Shown one piece after another: positions 17,858 through 27,049 of a DNA stretch of 64,000 bases; position 1 is the stretch's first letter; each line of letters opens with the position of its first letter. Both the position numbers and the translations under genes were made by a program. Source of the stretch: Hyphomicrobiales bacterium (lineage in GTDB: Bacteria; Pseudomonadota; Alphaproteobacteria; Rhizobiales; Devosiaceae); the NCBI GenBank assembly GCA_026981645.1, contig JALSII010000005.1, positions 43,532-107,531 on the forward strand. The letters run 5' to 3'. The notes under the pieces were generated by a model that was given only the letters and a program-made list of their open reading frames with translations, was not told where the DNA came from and did no database searches.

Positions 17858-18589
17858 CTAATGCACCTTGGCCAGGAATTTTTGTAAATGTCCACTTTTG
17901 GGAGCGCTAAGCACCGCCTTTGCAGGGCCGGTTTCTTCCACTTTTCCCTCGTGGAAAAAAGCAACCTTGTCTGACACATCTCGGGCAAAGCCCATCTCGT
18001 GAGTCACCACGATCATGGTCATACCCTCCGATGCCAGCATCCGCATGGTATCAAGAACTTCACCAACCAGTTCAGGGTCAAGCGCCGAAGTTGCCTCGTC
18101 AAACAACATATAGCTGGGCTCCATCGCCAGCGCACGCGCAATCGCCAGGCGCTGTTGCTGCCCCCCCGAAAGCGCACCGGGATAGACGTCCAGCTTGTCG
18201 CCAATACCAACATGGGCAAGCTGTTTGGCTGCTATTTCTTTTGCCGCACTGCGGCTTAAACCCTTTACCACCCGTGGTGCCAGCGCCACATTCTCAAGCG
18301 CGGTGAGATGAGGGAAGGAATTCCATTGCTGGAACACCATGCCAATTTTTTGCCTTAACTTGTTGAGGTTGGTTGACTTGTCATTAACAACCGTTCCCTC
18401 AACAGTGATGGTGCCATCCTGAATGGGTTCGAGCCCGTTGATGCAATAGAGCATGGTGGATTTACCCGAGCCTGACGCACCGATAACTGACAGCACTTCG
18501 CCATTCTCGACTTTGAGATCAATGCCCTTGAGCACTTCCAGATCGCCAAAAGATTTGCGTACATTCTTGAGTTCTATCACTGCTGCCAC
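17858..18589 (-). CDS. Polar amino-acid ABC transporter ATP-binding protein
   Basis: 243-residue ATPase of the GlnQ/ArtP type. Walker A is GASGSGKST (about 38-46), the signature is LSGGQQQRLAIARAL, Walker B is MLFDEATSALDPE and the switch is VTHEMGFARDVSD. EMGFAR is diagnostic of the polar amino-acid uptake class. It starts inside the end of the permease gene (13-bp overlap) and is last in the operon. Substrate is unknown; the downstream neighbour on the operon's 5' side is putA, making proline or a related amino acid an attractive but unproven candidate. Confidence 0.93.
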   Translation of the reverse strand: MAAVIELKNVRKSFGDLEVLKGIDLKVENGEVLSVIGASGSGKSTMLYCINGLEPIQDGTITVEGTVVNDKSTNLNKLRQKIGMVFQQWNSFPHLTALENVALAPRVVKGLSRSAAKEIAAKQLAHVGIGDKLDVYPGALSGGQQQRLAIARALAMEPSYMLFDEATSALDPELVGEVLDTMRMLASEGMTMIVVTHEMGFARDVSDKVAFFHEGKVEETGPAKAVLSAPKSGHLQKFLAKVH

Positions 18590-19239
18590 TTTTTCTCGAT
18601 GAAGTCACCAGCCTTTGAGATCGGATAGGACATGAGGAAATAAAACAATCCAACCAAAAGCATGATTTTGAAAGATTCCTGGGTTTTGGTAGTTAAAATC
18701 TGGGAGGCACGCAAAAGTTCGATATATCCGATCGCTGAAACCAGCGCACTGTCCTTGAGCACAGAAAGCGCCACTCCGATCCATGAGGGGAATACGGCAC
18801 GGATGCCCACCGGCCAAACCACATAACGCATGTCCTGCCAATAGCCCATTCCAAGGGAGCGCGCCGCCCGGCGCAAACCGGGCTCGACCGCTTCAATGCC
18901 GGCGCGCGCGACCATGGCCACAAGTGCTGCGGTGTAAACCGAAAGAACGATGGTGCCAGACCAGAAGGCAGGCATTGGAAACCCGGCAATCGAGACAAAG
19001 CTGTCAAACAGGATCAGCTGGATTATAAGCGGCACCGAGCGGAATACATCAAGCAGGGAGTTCACTAAGAGCCGCACCACAATGTTTCCGGCAGCCAGCA
19101 TCCAGCCAAGAATAATTCCCAGAACAGTTCCCACAAAAATGGACACGGCGGAGATCTGCAACGTGCGTATTGCCGCTTCGCCCAGAAACAGCAGATCAAC
19201 CCAACTAAGGTCGGTAAATGCGTTGCCAGCCGGGTCCAT
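18577..19239 (-). CDS. Polar amino-acid ABC transporter permease (second)
   Basis: 220-residue inner-membrane protein with about five transmembrane helices and the HisM/GlnP-type domain. The EAA loop appears as EAVEPGLRRAARSLGMGYWQ followed by PVGIRAVFPSW. Its ATG lies on the last base of the preceding permease stop (coordinate 19239 is shared), so translation is coupled, and it overlaps the ATPase gene. Confidence 0.92.
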   Translation of the reverse strand: MDPAGNAFTDLSWVDLLFLGEAAIRTLQISAVSIFVGTVLGIILGWMLAAGNIVVRLLVNSLLDVFRSVPLIIQLILFDSFVSIAGFPMPAFWSGTIVLSVYTAALVAMVARAGIEAVEPGLRRAARSLGMGYWQDMRYVVWPVGIRAVFPSWIGVALSVLKDSALVSAIGYIELLRASQILTTKTQESFKIMLLVGLFYFLMSYPISKAGDFIEKKWQQ

Positions 19240-19907
19240 TATGTGCCCTGCCCTCTAAATATTCTCCACCCGATAAGTCTGGCACCAAGCATGACTATTT
19301 TTGCGATTATGTAATAGATGACTGCGGTGGCAGCAAAAAACTCAAATGTTCTGAAGGTTCTGGAGTTAAAATATTGAGTTTCTCCGGTAAGCTCGCGCAA
19401 CCCTGCCAGCATCCCAAGAGAACTCATCAGGATCACCCAGATGAACTGGTTGGTCATTGGATAATAAACGACACGCAACACCTGCGGCACGATCACATAG
19501 CGCTGGGTTTGCAAAAAACTCATCCCCAGAGATCGGGCCGCTCTTAACTGTGTCTCGGGAATGGCGTTAAAACCCCCGCGAAACGTTTCCGCCATATAGC
19601 CGGCCGTGTTAAAACTGAGGGCTGCAACAACTGCGACATAGGAACTAAGGAAAATTCCAAATTCCCCAAGCCCCCAGTAAAAAAAGAAAATCTGAAACAG
19701 CACCGGCGTGTTGCGAGCCAGTTCAACCCAGATTGTAGAGGCCGCACGCGGCAGAAAATATTTTGAACGCCGACCAAAGCTGAGCAACAGTCCTATGGAA
19801 AGGCCTATGATCATGGAGACCACAGACACCTCCATGGTAAGAAGTGCTGCATCAACCAGTTCGGGCAAGGCCTTGATGACCGGAGGCCACAAGAATTGAT
19901 AGTCCAT
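19239..19907 (-). CDS. Polar amino-acid ABC transporter permease (first)
   Basis: 222-residue permease of the same family. The EAA loop reads AIPETQLRAARSLGMSFLQ, followed by IVPQVLRVVYYPMTNQF; the segment ELARNTPVLFQIFFFYWGL is characteristic of polar amino-acid permeases. It follows the binding-protein gene after a 77-bp gap that carries a strong hairpin with a U-run, consistent with lower expression of membrane parts than of the binding protein. Confidence 0.92.
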   Translation of the reverse strand: MDYQFLWPPVIKALPELVDAALLTMEVSVVSMIIGLSIGLLLSFGRRSKYFLPRAASTIWVELARNTPVLFQIFFFYWGLGEFGIFLSSYVAVVAALSFNTAGYMAETFRGGFNAIPETQLRAARSLGMSFLQTQRYVIVPQVLRVVYYPMTNQFIWVILMSSLGMLAGLRELTGETQYFNSRTFRTFEFFAATAVIYYIIAKIVMLGARLIGWRIFRGQGT

Positions 19908-19927
19908 GTCAGCGTCTCATAAAAAAT

Positions 19928-19966
19928 ATTGCGCGCGTACCCTGGTCAAAAAAGTACGCGCGCAAT
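19928..19966 (-). terminator. Intra-operon terminator/attenuator
   Basis: ATTGCGCGCGTAC (19928-19940) and GTACGCGCGCAAT (19954-19966) form a perfect 13-bp stem with a 13-base loop. Reading the minus strand, the stem is followed by ATATTTTTT. It stands between the binding-protein and permease genes and probably lets only part of transcription continue. Confidence 0.8.
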
Positions 19967-19984
19967 CGAATTTCCGGCCAGGAA

Positions 19985-20815
19985 TTAGTAATAAACGCCC
20001 ACAGAAGTCAAATCAGGCATCTCGCCGCCGATGAACTCACTATAGAGTTCTTGCAACCGCCCCGAGCGATATGCGCGGTTTATGTAAAGATTGAGATAGT
20101 TGATCCAGCCATACTCTTTGCGAAGCGTCATGAAACCAACAATGTCAGCACCAAAGGGGGCAACGGGGCCCGCTTTAAGGTCGCCAAAGGCACCGGATGC
20201 AACCACATTGGCAATACCCGTATCCGTGGAAATCACCGCATCAACACGACCTTGCGATACAGCCATGAAGGTGTCGGTCTCACTCTGGAAAGTGGAAAGT
20301 TTTCCCGGAGCATCCGGCCAGTTGGCAGCTTTATAATCGGTAAAGGAGCTCTCATATGTCGTGCCAATTGCAGCTCCGACATGGGCATCCTTCAGGTCTT
20401 CCCAGGTTTCAATAGTTGAATCCGCGGGCAGTAATGCCTGGAACTGAAACACCATGTAGGGAATGGAAAAACCAACGGTTTTGGCCCGTTCCAGAGTGTC
20501 GGAAGAGGAGGCAATGGCCACATCGACCTTACCGGAAATAAGTGAAGGGATACGCTCAGCCCAGGTTACACCAAGCACCTCGGCTTCAACGCCCATCGCT
20601 TCAGCAAGATCCTTGCATATTTCAACATCCATACCGGCCGGGTTATTGTCAGCGTCACGGAAACCCATGGGCGGAAAATCAAGAACGACCGCACAGCGCA
20701 GCTTGCCCGAAGCCAAAACATCATCAAGCTTATCCGCGCTTGCAACACTTGTTGATCCGGCAAAAACCATCAAGGCCGACAGCCCCAGAGCAATTTTTTT
20801 GATAGTTGAATTCAA
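19985..20815 (-). CDS. Amino-acid ABC transporter substrate-binding protein
   Basis: Periplasmic family-3 solute-binding protein, 276 residues. The signal peptide spans residues 1-27 (IALGLSALMVFAGSTSVASA). The ligand-binding core begins KLRCAVVLDFPPMGFRD and contains GMDVEICKDLAEAMGVE, ASSSDTLERAKTVGFS and GTTYESSF, as in glutamine/arginine-type binders. First gene of the transporter operon. The 188-bp AT-rich region upstream, between it and putA, must hold its promoter. Confidence 0.92.
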   Translation of the reverse strand: MNSTIKKIALGLSALMVFAGSTSVASADKLDDVLASGKLRCAVVLDFPPMGFRDADNNPAGMDVEICKDLAEAMGVEAEVLGVTWAERIPSLISGKVDVAIASSSDTLERAKTVGFSIPYMVFQFQALLPADSTIETWEDLKDAHVGAAIGTTYESSFTDYKAANWPDAPGKLSTFQSETDTFMAVSQGRVDAVISTDTGIANVVASGAFGDLKAGPVAPFGADIVGFMTLRKEYGWINYLNLYINRAYRSGRLQELYSEFIGGEMPDLTSVGVYY

Positions 20816-21003
20816 TTCAGTTCTCCCTTTTTCAAAACACTGTTATTATAAATCACCCCAGCGTTTATAGGATACGGGGCAATTTGTCACTCCATTTTCA
20901 GTTTGATTTTTCTACATGCAAGAATTGCAGTACTTTAAGTAGTATATCAGTATTTTTCAAAAAAATCAGTTTTTTACTACCATACTACAAGGTCAGAATT
21001 ATG
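20816..21003 (-). promoter_or_regulatory. AT-rich region between putA and the binding-protein gene
   Basis: The region is distinctly AT-rich. It contains short inverted repeats such as TACTTTAAGTA near 20932-20942 and an A-run/CTGA/T-run hairpin near 20957-20976 that could end putA transcription. It must include the promoter for the transporter operon; exact -35/-10 boxes were not assigned. Confidence 0.4.
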
Positions 21004-24000
21004 CTAACTCAAAGTCAGCAGCTCTGCATTTCCACCTGATGCCATAATGTTTACGGACAACGTTTTTTCGGTTGCGAACCTGTAAAGATAACGCGGGCCC
21101 CCTGCCTTAAATCCTGTGCCAGACAATCCCTGCCCGCCAAACGGTTGCGAGCCAACCACCGCGCCCACCATATTTCTGTTAATATAGGTATTTCCAACCG
21201 GGGCTGATGCAAAAATCTCCGACCAGCGTCGCTCCATTCGCGTATGCACCCCAAGCGTCAGGCCATAGCCCGTGGAAAAAGCCTCTGAAATGGTTTTTTC
21301 AAGATCATTCACCTTATATCTTATGACATGTAAAATCGGACCAAAATGCTCACGCGACAAAATGCCAATATTCTCTATTTCAAACAGGTGAGGCGCAATA
21401 AAAGTGCCGTTTTTACACTCCTTGCCTAGTTTCACGGTGTGATAGCACGCCGACTGCGACTTCATCTTATGGATATGGGAGGCAAGACTTTTTGCGCTAT
21501 TCTGATCAATGATGGGCCCGATATCTGTTGCCAGATATCGCGGATCACCGATGCAAAGCGCATCCATTGCTCCTTTGATCATCGTAATGGCCTTGTCAGC
21601 AATTTCTTCCTGGAGGTAGAGAACCCTCAAAGCCGAACAGCGCTGGCCCGCACTATTGAAAGCTGATTGTATGACATCATCGGTGACCTGCTCAAGCAAA
21701 GCTGTGCTGTCAACGAACATAACATTTTGCCCGCCGGTTTCCGCTATAAAAGGAACAATCGGACCCGGTTTCTCTGCAAGCACGTGATTTATGGTTTTTG
21801 CCGTTTGTGTGCCCCCGGTAAATACGACCCCTGCCACTTTTGGATGCGCCACCAGTTTTGCCCCAACGCTTCCATCACCCGGCATTAGCATGAGTATATT
21901 TTTTGGCACTCCAGCCTCATGCAGGAGTTTTACAGCCTCAAATGCAATTAAGGGGGTCTGCTCAGCAGGCTTTGCAATAACTGCATTGCCCGAGGCAAGC
22001 CCAGCCGCTATCTGGCCAAGAAAAATTGCCAGTGGAAAATTCCACGGACTTATGCAAACGAAAACTCCGCACCCATGCAGGCTTATTGAATTGGCCTCCC
22101 CGGTTGGGCCCGGCAGGTTTTGCGCTGATGCAAACTCCCGCGCCGCCTGCGCACCATAATAGCGAAAAAAATCAACCGCTTCGCGGATTTCACTGATACA
22201 GTCAGGATATGTCTTGCCCGCTTCACGCACCAGAAGTCCGGTCAGCCGCGGCATCTCTGCTTCCAGCCGGTGTGCGGCCTTATTCAGAATTTCTGCACGT
22301 CTCTGACCACCCAGGCGGTCCCATTCCCGCTGCGCAACGGTTCCCAGATCAAAGGCCAGATCAATGTCATCAGGTGATGCACAATACACAATGCCCGGAA
22401 CATCATGGTTATTTGCAGGATTGATAATTTCCTGTGGACGTTCAGGTTTGCTTTTTCCCCCTGGAATGAGGGGGAATACCTCATATTGTTCGGTGTAAAC
22501 ATCATCCACTGCTGACAGCAGCGCGTCCAGTTCGGGTGCCGAGGCAAGATCAATGCCCTTTGAGTTATCCCGTTCTTTCCCGAATATATTCCGGGGAAGC
22601 AAAATTTGGGGGTGGCGTACCTGCTTTAGTTGGAGCGTTACCTCCAGAGGGTCTTTGACAACCTCATCTGCCCGGACACTGGCATCCATAAACCGATTGA
22701 CAAAAGAGCTGTTCGCGCCATTTTCCAGGAGCCGTCGCACCAGATAGGCCAGCAAGTCCTTGTACCCGCCAACTGGCGCATAAATTCTTACGGGCGGAAA
22801 CCGGCTGAAATGTTCCTGGGCAACTGTATAAACCAGTTCGCCCATACCATGCAGCCGCTGAAATTCAAATCTTCCGGCATGCTTTTCTGCCATACACATA
22901 ATTGCAGATATTGTGTGGGCATTGTGCGTTGCAAACTGGCAGAACAGCCGGTCACTGTGACGCAACAGCTCCTGCGCACAGACCATATATGAAAGGTCTG
23001 TGGTCGACTTGCGGGTAAAAACAGTGAAATCAGAAAGTCCCAACTCCTGAGCATGCTTTATTTCGCTGTCCCAGTAAGCACCTTTTACAAGGCGAACCAT
23101 AAACCGGCGATCAAGGTCACAGGCCAGTTGAGCCACCCACTCAATTACGGGCAAAGCCCGTTTTCCATATGCCTGAATTGCAAGTCCGAACCCCTCCCAA
23201 TTCTCAAGTTTGGCGGACGAAGCAACTTTTTCAAAAATATCCAGAGACAGGTCCAGCCGATCCGCCTCTTCGGCATCAATGGTAAGTTTGATATTTAATC
23301 GCGCAGCCTCTTCAGCCAGTAATTGCAGTTTATGGCCGACATTATTTATCACGTCCTCCCTGTGCGCAAATTCATAGCGCGGATACAGAGCAGACAGTTT
23401 TACAGAAACACCGGAACGGTTATTGATGCCCCTTTTGCTTTCAGCTTTTCCGGTGGACTTGATCGCCAGCATGTAGGCATCAAAATAACTCTTTGCATTA
23501 TCAAACGTCCGAGCGCCTTCGCCCAGCATATCAAACGAATAAATCTGCTCGCCCCCGAACAGTTTCCGGCCGCGCTTCATGGCCTGGTCAATTGTCTGAC
23601 CCAGAACAAACTCACCCCCCATTATGCGCATGGCCTGCATAACAGCGGTGCGAATAACCGGCTCACCCAATTGGTTTGTCAAACGGCCTAGCCAGCTTGA
23701 GGAACCCTCCCATTCTTCCCCAAGGGAAATAACACGCCCGGTCAGCATCAGCCCCCATGTCGAGGCGTTCACCAGAATTGTGTCGGCATTTCCTATGTGG
23801 GAAAGCCATTTCCCAGGCGCAATCTTGTCAGCAATCAGGTCATCACGCGTTTGCCTGTCAGGTACCCGCAACAATGCTTCCGCCAGACACATAAGCGCAA
23901 CGCCTTCCTGATTGGAAAGCCCGTATTCCTGCAGGAAAGCGTCAAGTATGGGTTGTTTGAAATTGCCGGATCGCGTTGCATTTACAATGGCTGCGGCCGT

Positions 24001-24147
24001 TGTTTCTATGCCCTTTCTGTCAGTTTCGGATAATTCGCACACACCAAGAAGGCGCTTTACAATATGCTCTTCGGGCGTGGATTTGTAAGAGGCAACTGCA
24101 CTCCTCAAATGGGCTAAGCTGGACACATCCCTTAATGCCTGATCCAA
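21004..24147 (-). CDS. putA: Bifunctional proline dehydrogenase / P5C dehydrogenase PutA
   Basis: 1047 residues; oxidises proline to glutamate through P5C. The FAD-binding proline dehydrogenase barrel spans about 170-470 with DAEEADRLDLS, VKGAYWDSEIK and QRLHGMGE. The NAD-dependent aldehyde dehydrogenase part spans about 540-1030 with SPWNFPLAIF, FTGGTQTAK and the catalytic cysteine in SAGQRCSALR. There is no N-terminal ribbon-helix-helix domain, so it is not a self-regulating PutA, and length fits the short type without an extra C-terminal domain. TTG 24147 is the first possible start after a stop, with AAGG upstream. It lies upstream of an amino-acid ABC operon on the same strand. Confidence 0.94.
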   Translation of the reverse strand: MDQALRDVSSLAHLRSAVASYKSTPEEHIVKRLLGVCELSETDRKGIETTAAAIVNATRSGNFKQPILDAFLQEYGLSNQEGVALMCLAEALLRVPDRQTRDDLIADKIAPGKWLSHIGNADTILVNASTWGLMLTGRVISLGEEWEGSSSWLGRLTNQLGEPVIRTAVMQAMRIMGGEFVLGQTIDQAMKRGRKLFGGEQIYSFDMLGEGARTFDNAKSYFDAYMLAIKSTGKAESKRGINNRSGVSVKLSALYPRYEFAHREDVINNVGHKLQLLAEEAARLNIKLTIDAEEADRLDLSLDIFEKVASSAKLENWEGFGLAIQAYGKRALPVIEWVAQLACDLDRRFMVRLVKGAYWDSEIKHAQELGLSDFTVFTRKSTTDLSYMVCAQELLRHSDRLFCQFATHNAHTISAIMCMAEKHAGRFEFQRLHGMGELVYTVAQEHFSRFPPVRIYAPVGGYKDLLAYLVRRLLENGANSSFVNRFMDASVRADEVVKDPLEVTLQLKQVRHPQILLPRNIFGKERDNSKGIDLASAPELDALLSAVDDVYTEQYEVFPLIPGGKSKPERPQEIINPANNHDVPGIVYCASPDDIDLAFDLGTVAQREWDRLGGQRRAEILNKAAHRLEAEMPRLTGLLVREAGKTYPDCISEIREAVDFFRYYGAQAAREFASAQNLPGPTGEANSISLHGCGVFVCISPWNFPLAIFLGQIAAGLASGNAVIAKPAEQTPLIAFEAVKLLHEAGVPKNILMLMPGDGSVGAKLVAHPKVAGVVFTGGTQTAKTINHVLAEKPGPIVPFIAETGGQNVMFVDSTALLEQVTDDVIQSAFNSAGQRCSALRVLYLQEEIADKAITMIKGAMDALCIGDPRYLATDIGPIIDQNSAKSLASHIHKMKSQSACYHTVKLGKECKNGTFIAPHLFEIENIGILSREHFGPILHVIRYKVNDLEKTISEAFSTGYGLTLGVHTRMERRWSEIFASAPVGNTYINRNMVGAVVGSQPFGGQGLSGTGFKAGGPRYLYRFATEKTLSVNIMASGGNAELLTLS

Positions 24148-24425
24148 GAGTGAACTACCTTATTTAGGGTCGGGATCCTGCTGCAAGACACCATAACCTC
24201 TTATCGCCGGCAAACTGATATTTTATCGTGCCGGAATCTGTTGATAGACTGGCTCCCCAATTCGTCCGAACTATGGCTTCCAGATAGCTTTTTGGGAGGT
24301 CATATTGGCCCAGTTGTTAGTGGCGGGTGCCAGGCAATGCCATTTGAACCATTCCTGTCCGCCCGGTGCCGGCTGAACTTGCAGCTGCATTTCTGCGCTA
24401 AAAAGAAAATTCACATCAGGGATTT
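24148..24425. other. Gap between putA and tRNA-Met
   Basis: About 280 bp. Short in-frame stretches exist on the plus strand but none resembles a known protein. It should hold the putA promoter; nothing more specific is seen. Confidence 0.3.
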
Positions 24426-24502
24426 TGGTAGCGGGAGAGGGACTTGAACCCCCGACACGCGGATTATGATTCCGCTGCTCTAACCAGCTGAGCTACCCCG
24501 CC
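24426..24502 (-). tRNA. tRNA-Met (CAU), elongator type
   Basis: The 77-base minus-strand sequence folds as a cloverleaf. The acceptor stem GGCGGGG pairs with UCCCGCU, the D arm has GCUCAGCUGGUUAGAGC, the anticodon arm is GCGGA-AUCAUAA-UCCGC with anticodon CAU, the T arm has GGGUUCAAGUCCC, and CCA is encoded. It closely matches alphaproteobacterial elongator tRNA-Met; the initiator (with its three G-C anticodon-stem pairs and mismatch 1-72) and the lysidine-modified tRNA-Ile2 are less likely. Confidence 0.93.
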
Positions 24503-24973
24503 CCGTTTTGGAGCACTAAAACGGCTCCGGGACATTGTCCGCCATCCGGTCTCTGCAACAAAGACTTTCCAGCTTGAAAAGCGCTGTTAAAACGCTTGGC
24601 GCTTCTTAGGTTCGCTGGCTTTTCCTGTCAAGCCAACTTTCGCTTTCAGGCATAGCTGGTCCGCTTCAGGTTTTAGCCGAAGCGGCAAGCCCGCGGAGCC
24701 GTGTGTGCAACACACTCGTGTGCAACACATTGGCACCAGCGGAAACAACCAGGAAACGATTCTATCAAAACCATTTACGCTCCAGAAGCAGACAAAATGC
24801 GGACACCCGCCGGTTCTTTCCGGCAGGTGCCCGCTAAAACGCCAATCAAGGGAGGGCATGATTGCCGCTTTGCCGCGCTTCATATTCCCCACTTTGCAGA
24901 GAGGATGTCCAGGCTCAAGGGGCGGGACGAGACGGGACAAAAAGCGCGGAAATTCACTCAAGAGATGTTTTTG
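24503..24973. other. Gap between tRNA-Met and the vWA gene
   Basis: About 470 bp without a supported gene. A repeated TGTGTGCAACACA motif occurs around 24700-24729, and short complementary stretches such as GGCTTTTCCTGTCAAGCC are present near 24618. An open minus-strand frame of 124 codons (24587-24961) looks like chance: high Cys/Trp/Pro content and no motif. Confidence 0.35.
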
Positions 24974-27049
24974 TCAATTCCCGCTCAGGCTTGCCGCCAA
25001 ATCAACCAGCGTCAGGAACTCGGCCCGATAACCCTGCCTGTCTTCGCCCCGGGCTCCGGCGGCAAGAGCGCGAATGTCATCCCAGGCCATATCTCCGGCA
25101 TAGACCGAGCCGCGCAGTTTCTGCCCGAAGGCGGCAACAGCCATGGCAAAGCGCATGTCATCGCTTGTTTCGCCAAGGCTCTCATGCACCATTTCCGTGG
25201 TGATGGGGGTTTCAATCAGGCGCGAAGTGTTTTCATCGGGCAGTTTGTAGCGCAGCTTGAAAAAGCCCAGCTCGTTTGTGTCCACCGCACCGCCCTCAAG
25301 CTCCACCGTTTCCCCGTAGCGCAGCGGATCAATCAACTGACGCTGGGCACCCACCGGGGTCAGTTCATAAAGCGCGGTCACCGTATGGCCCGCCCCCACA
25401 TCACCGGCATCCACCCGGTCATTATTGAAATCCTCGCGGGCCAGCGCCCGGGTTTCATAGCCGATGAGGCGATATTCAGCCACCAGCGCCGGGTTGAACT
25501 CAATCTGGATTTTCACATCCCTTGCGATGGTCACAAGGGTCGAGCCGGCCTCGGCAACCAGCACCTTGTGCGCCTCGCGGAAACTGTCGATATAATAGGC
25601 GCTGCCATTACCGTTCTGGGCCAGGGTCTGCATCAGCCCGTCATTCAGATTGCCGCTGCCAAAGCCAAGAATGGAAAGGAACGTGCCGCTCTTGCGCTTG
25701 TCTTCGATGAAATTCTTCAAGGCATCGTTGGAGGAAATTCCCACGTTGAAATCGCCATCGGTCGCCAGCATAACCCGGTTGACCCCGCCTTCGATTTTGG
25801 CCTGTTCCGCCAGTTGATAGGCCAGCTCAATGCCAGCGGCCCCGGCCGTCGAACCACCCGCGCCCAGATTGTTCAGCGCGTTGACAATTGCCGCCTTGTC
25901 GGTGGCCGGAGTGGGTTCAAGCACCGTGCCTGCCGAGCCTGCATAGGCCACAATCGACACCTTGTCGTTTTCGCCCAGCTGGTCCACCAGAAGCGTCAGC
26001 GCCTGTTTGAGCAGGGGCAGCTTGTCCGGTGCGTTCATCGAGCCGGACGTATCCACAAGAAACACCAGATTGACCGGGGGCCGCCCCACATCGGCAGGCA
26101 CATAGCCCTCGATGCCGATGCGCATCAGTTGTGTGTCTGTGTTCCAGGGCGTAGCCACAATATCGATTGTGGGCGCAAACGGACTCTCAATGTCGGTTGG
26201 TGCGGAATAGTCATAAGTGAAATAATTGACCAGTTCTTCGATGCGCACCGCGTTGGGGTTTGGCAGACGTCCCTCGTTCAGCGCCCGGCGCACATAGGCA
26301 TAAGAAGCGGTATCCACATCAATGGAGAAGGTCGAAACCGGCTCATCCGTCACCGCCTTCACCACATTTTCGGAGAATTCGGCAAACTGGTCGCCCCCGG
26401 CTGTGTCACGGACCATATAGCCTTTATTATCCATGCCGGGCATGGGGGATGGGGGTGCAACAATCCCGCCCAGAGGAGCCTGTTTGACCATGCTTGGCAC
26501 AACCATCGTTTCGGCTTCAGGGGCAAGCTCGGTTCTTGCCCGCTCCGCCGCCGGGGCCTCATCAAGCGCTTGCTGGCGTATCTCCGGCATTGGACTGGCT
26601 TGGGTGTTCAGCGGCGCCGGGTCAGCAACCGCCCCGTTCAGGGCCAGACCATCGGTGCGGGTGTCCAGCACCTTGTCCGTTTCGGCAGCCTCCTTCCTGT
26701 CGTTGGAAAAACCAAGAGGCGCTAGCGGCGTCAGTGAAGTATTCTGAAAAAGAAACACGCCAACCGGCAGCAGCAAAAGCCCTGTCATGGTGGCGGCAAT
26801 GGGAAAACGAGCGTTCATGGAAAATTGTCCTCTAATCCAGTTGATTATGGACGTAGGACGCACCGGCTCAGACATTCCTTGGGGCGCGGCAGAAGTTTTT
26901 TTTGTTGTCTGCTGATTTTGGTCAAATGCCGCCATCGCCAGACCAAGGGCGCGGCGCTTTGCTGTGTCCGAAATTTCGGGCACTTCAATGTCTTTCAGCG
27001 ATTTCAGCCGTTGTTCTTTTTCAGAATTGGTCATTGGCTTCTTGCTCAC
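24974..27049 (-). CDS. Membrane-anchored von Willebrand factor A protein, YfbK-like
   Basis: 691 residues. The first 85 or so are cytoplasmic and charged, then a single transmembrane helix (IAATMTGLLLLPVGVFLF, about 100-117). A linker is followed by the YfbK-type N-terminal domain (FSIDVDTASYAYVRRALNEG), the vWA domain with an intact MIDAS motif (FLVDTSGSM, about 330-338), and a C-terminal DUF3520-like part. GTG 27049 overlaps the stop of the ECF sigma gene (GTGA), so it is translationally coupled to it; ATG 27034 is an alternative. Topology (cytoplasmic head, one helix, periplasmic sensor) is that of an anti-sigma factor, which is an inference from gene order. Confidence 0.85.
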   Translation of the reverse strand: MSKKPMTNSEKEQRLKSLKDIEVPEISDTAKRRALGLAMAAFDQNQQTTKKTSAAPQGMSEPVRPTSIINWIRGQFSMNARFPIAATMTGLLLLPVGVFLFQNTSLTPLAPLGFSNDRKEAAETDKVLDTRTDGLALNGAVADPAPLNTQASPMPEIRQQALDEAPAAERARTELAPEAETMVVPSMVKQAPLGGIVAPPSPMPGMDNKGYMVRDTAGGDQFAEFSENVVKAVTDEPVSTFSIDVDTASYAYVRRALNEGRLPNPNAVRIEELVNYFTYDYSAPTDIESPFAPTIDIVATPWNTDTQLMRIGIEGYVPADVGRPPVNLVFLVDTSGSMNAPDKLPLLKQALTLLVDQLGENDKVSIVAYAGSAGTVLEPTPATDKAAIVNALNNLGAGGSTAGAAGIELAYQLAEQAKIEGGVNRVMLATDGDFNVGISSNDALKNFIEDKRKSGTFLSILGFGSGNLNDGLMQTLAQNGNGSAYYIDSFREAHKVLVAEAGSTLVTIARDVKIQIEFNPALVAEYRLIGYETRALAREDFNNDRVDAGDVGAGHTVTALYELTPVGAQRQLIDPLRYGETVELEGGAVDTNELGFFKLRYKLPDENTSRLIETPITTEMVHESLGETSDDMRFAMAVAAFGQKLRGSVYAGDMAWDDIRALAAGARGEDRQGYRAEFLTLVDLAASLSGN

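Noticed and set aside
24587..24961. Minus-strand open frame of 124 codons after tRNA-Met
   Set aside because: Rich in Cys, Trp and Pro, no RBS and no motif; likely chance in GC-rich DNA.
24701..26725. Plus-strand open frame of 674 codons opposite the vWA gene
   Set aside because: It is the antisense shadow of a clearly conserved vWA protein; its product has no recognisable domain and unusual His/Gly/Arg composition.
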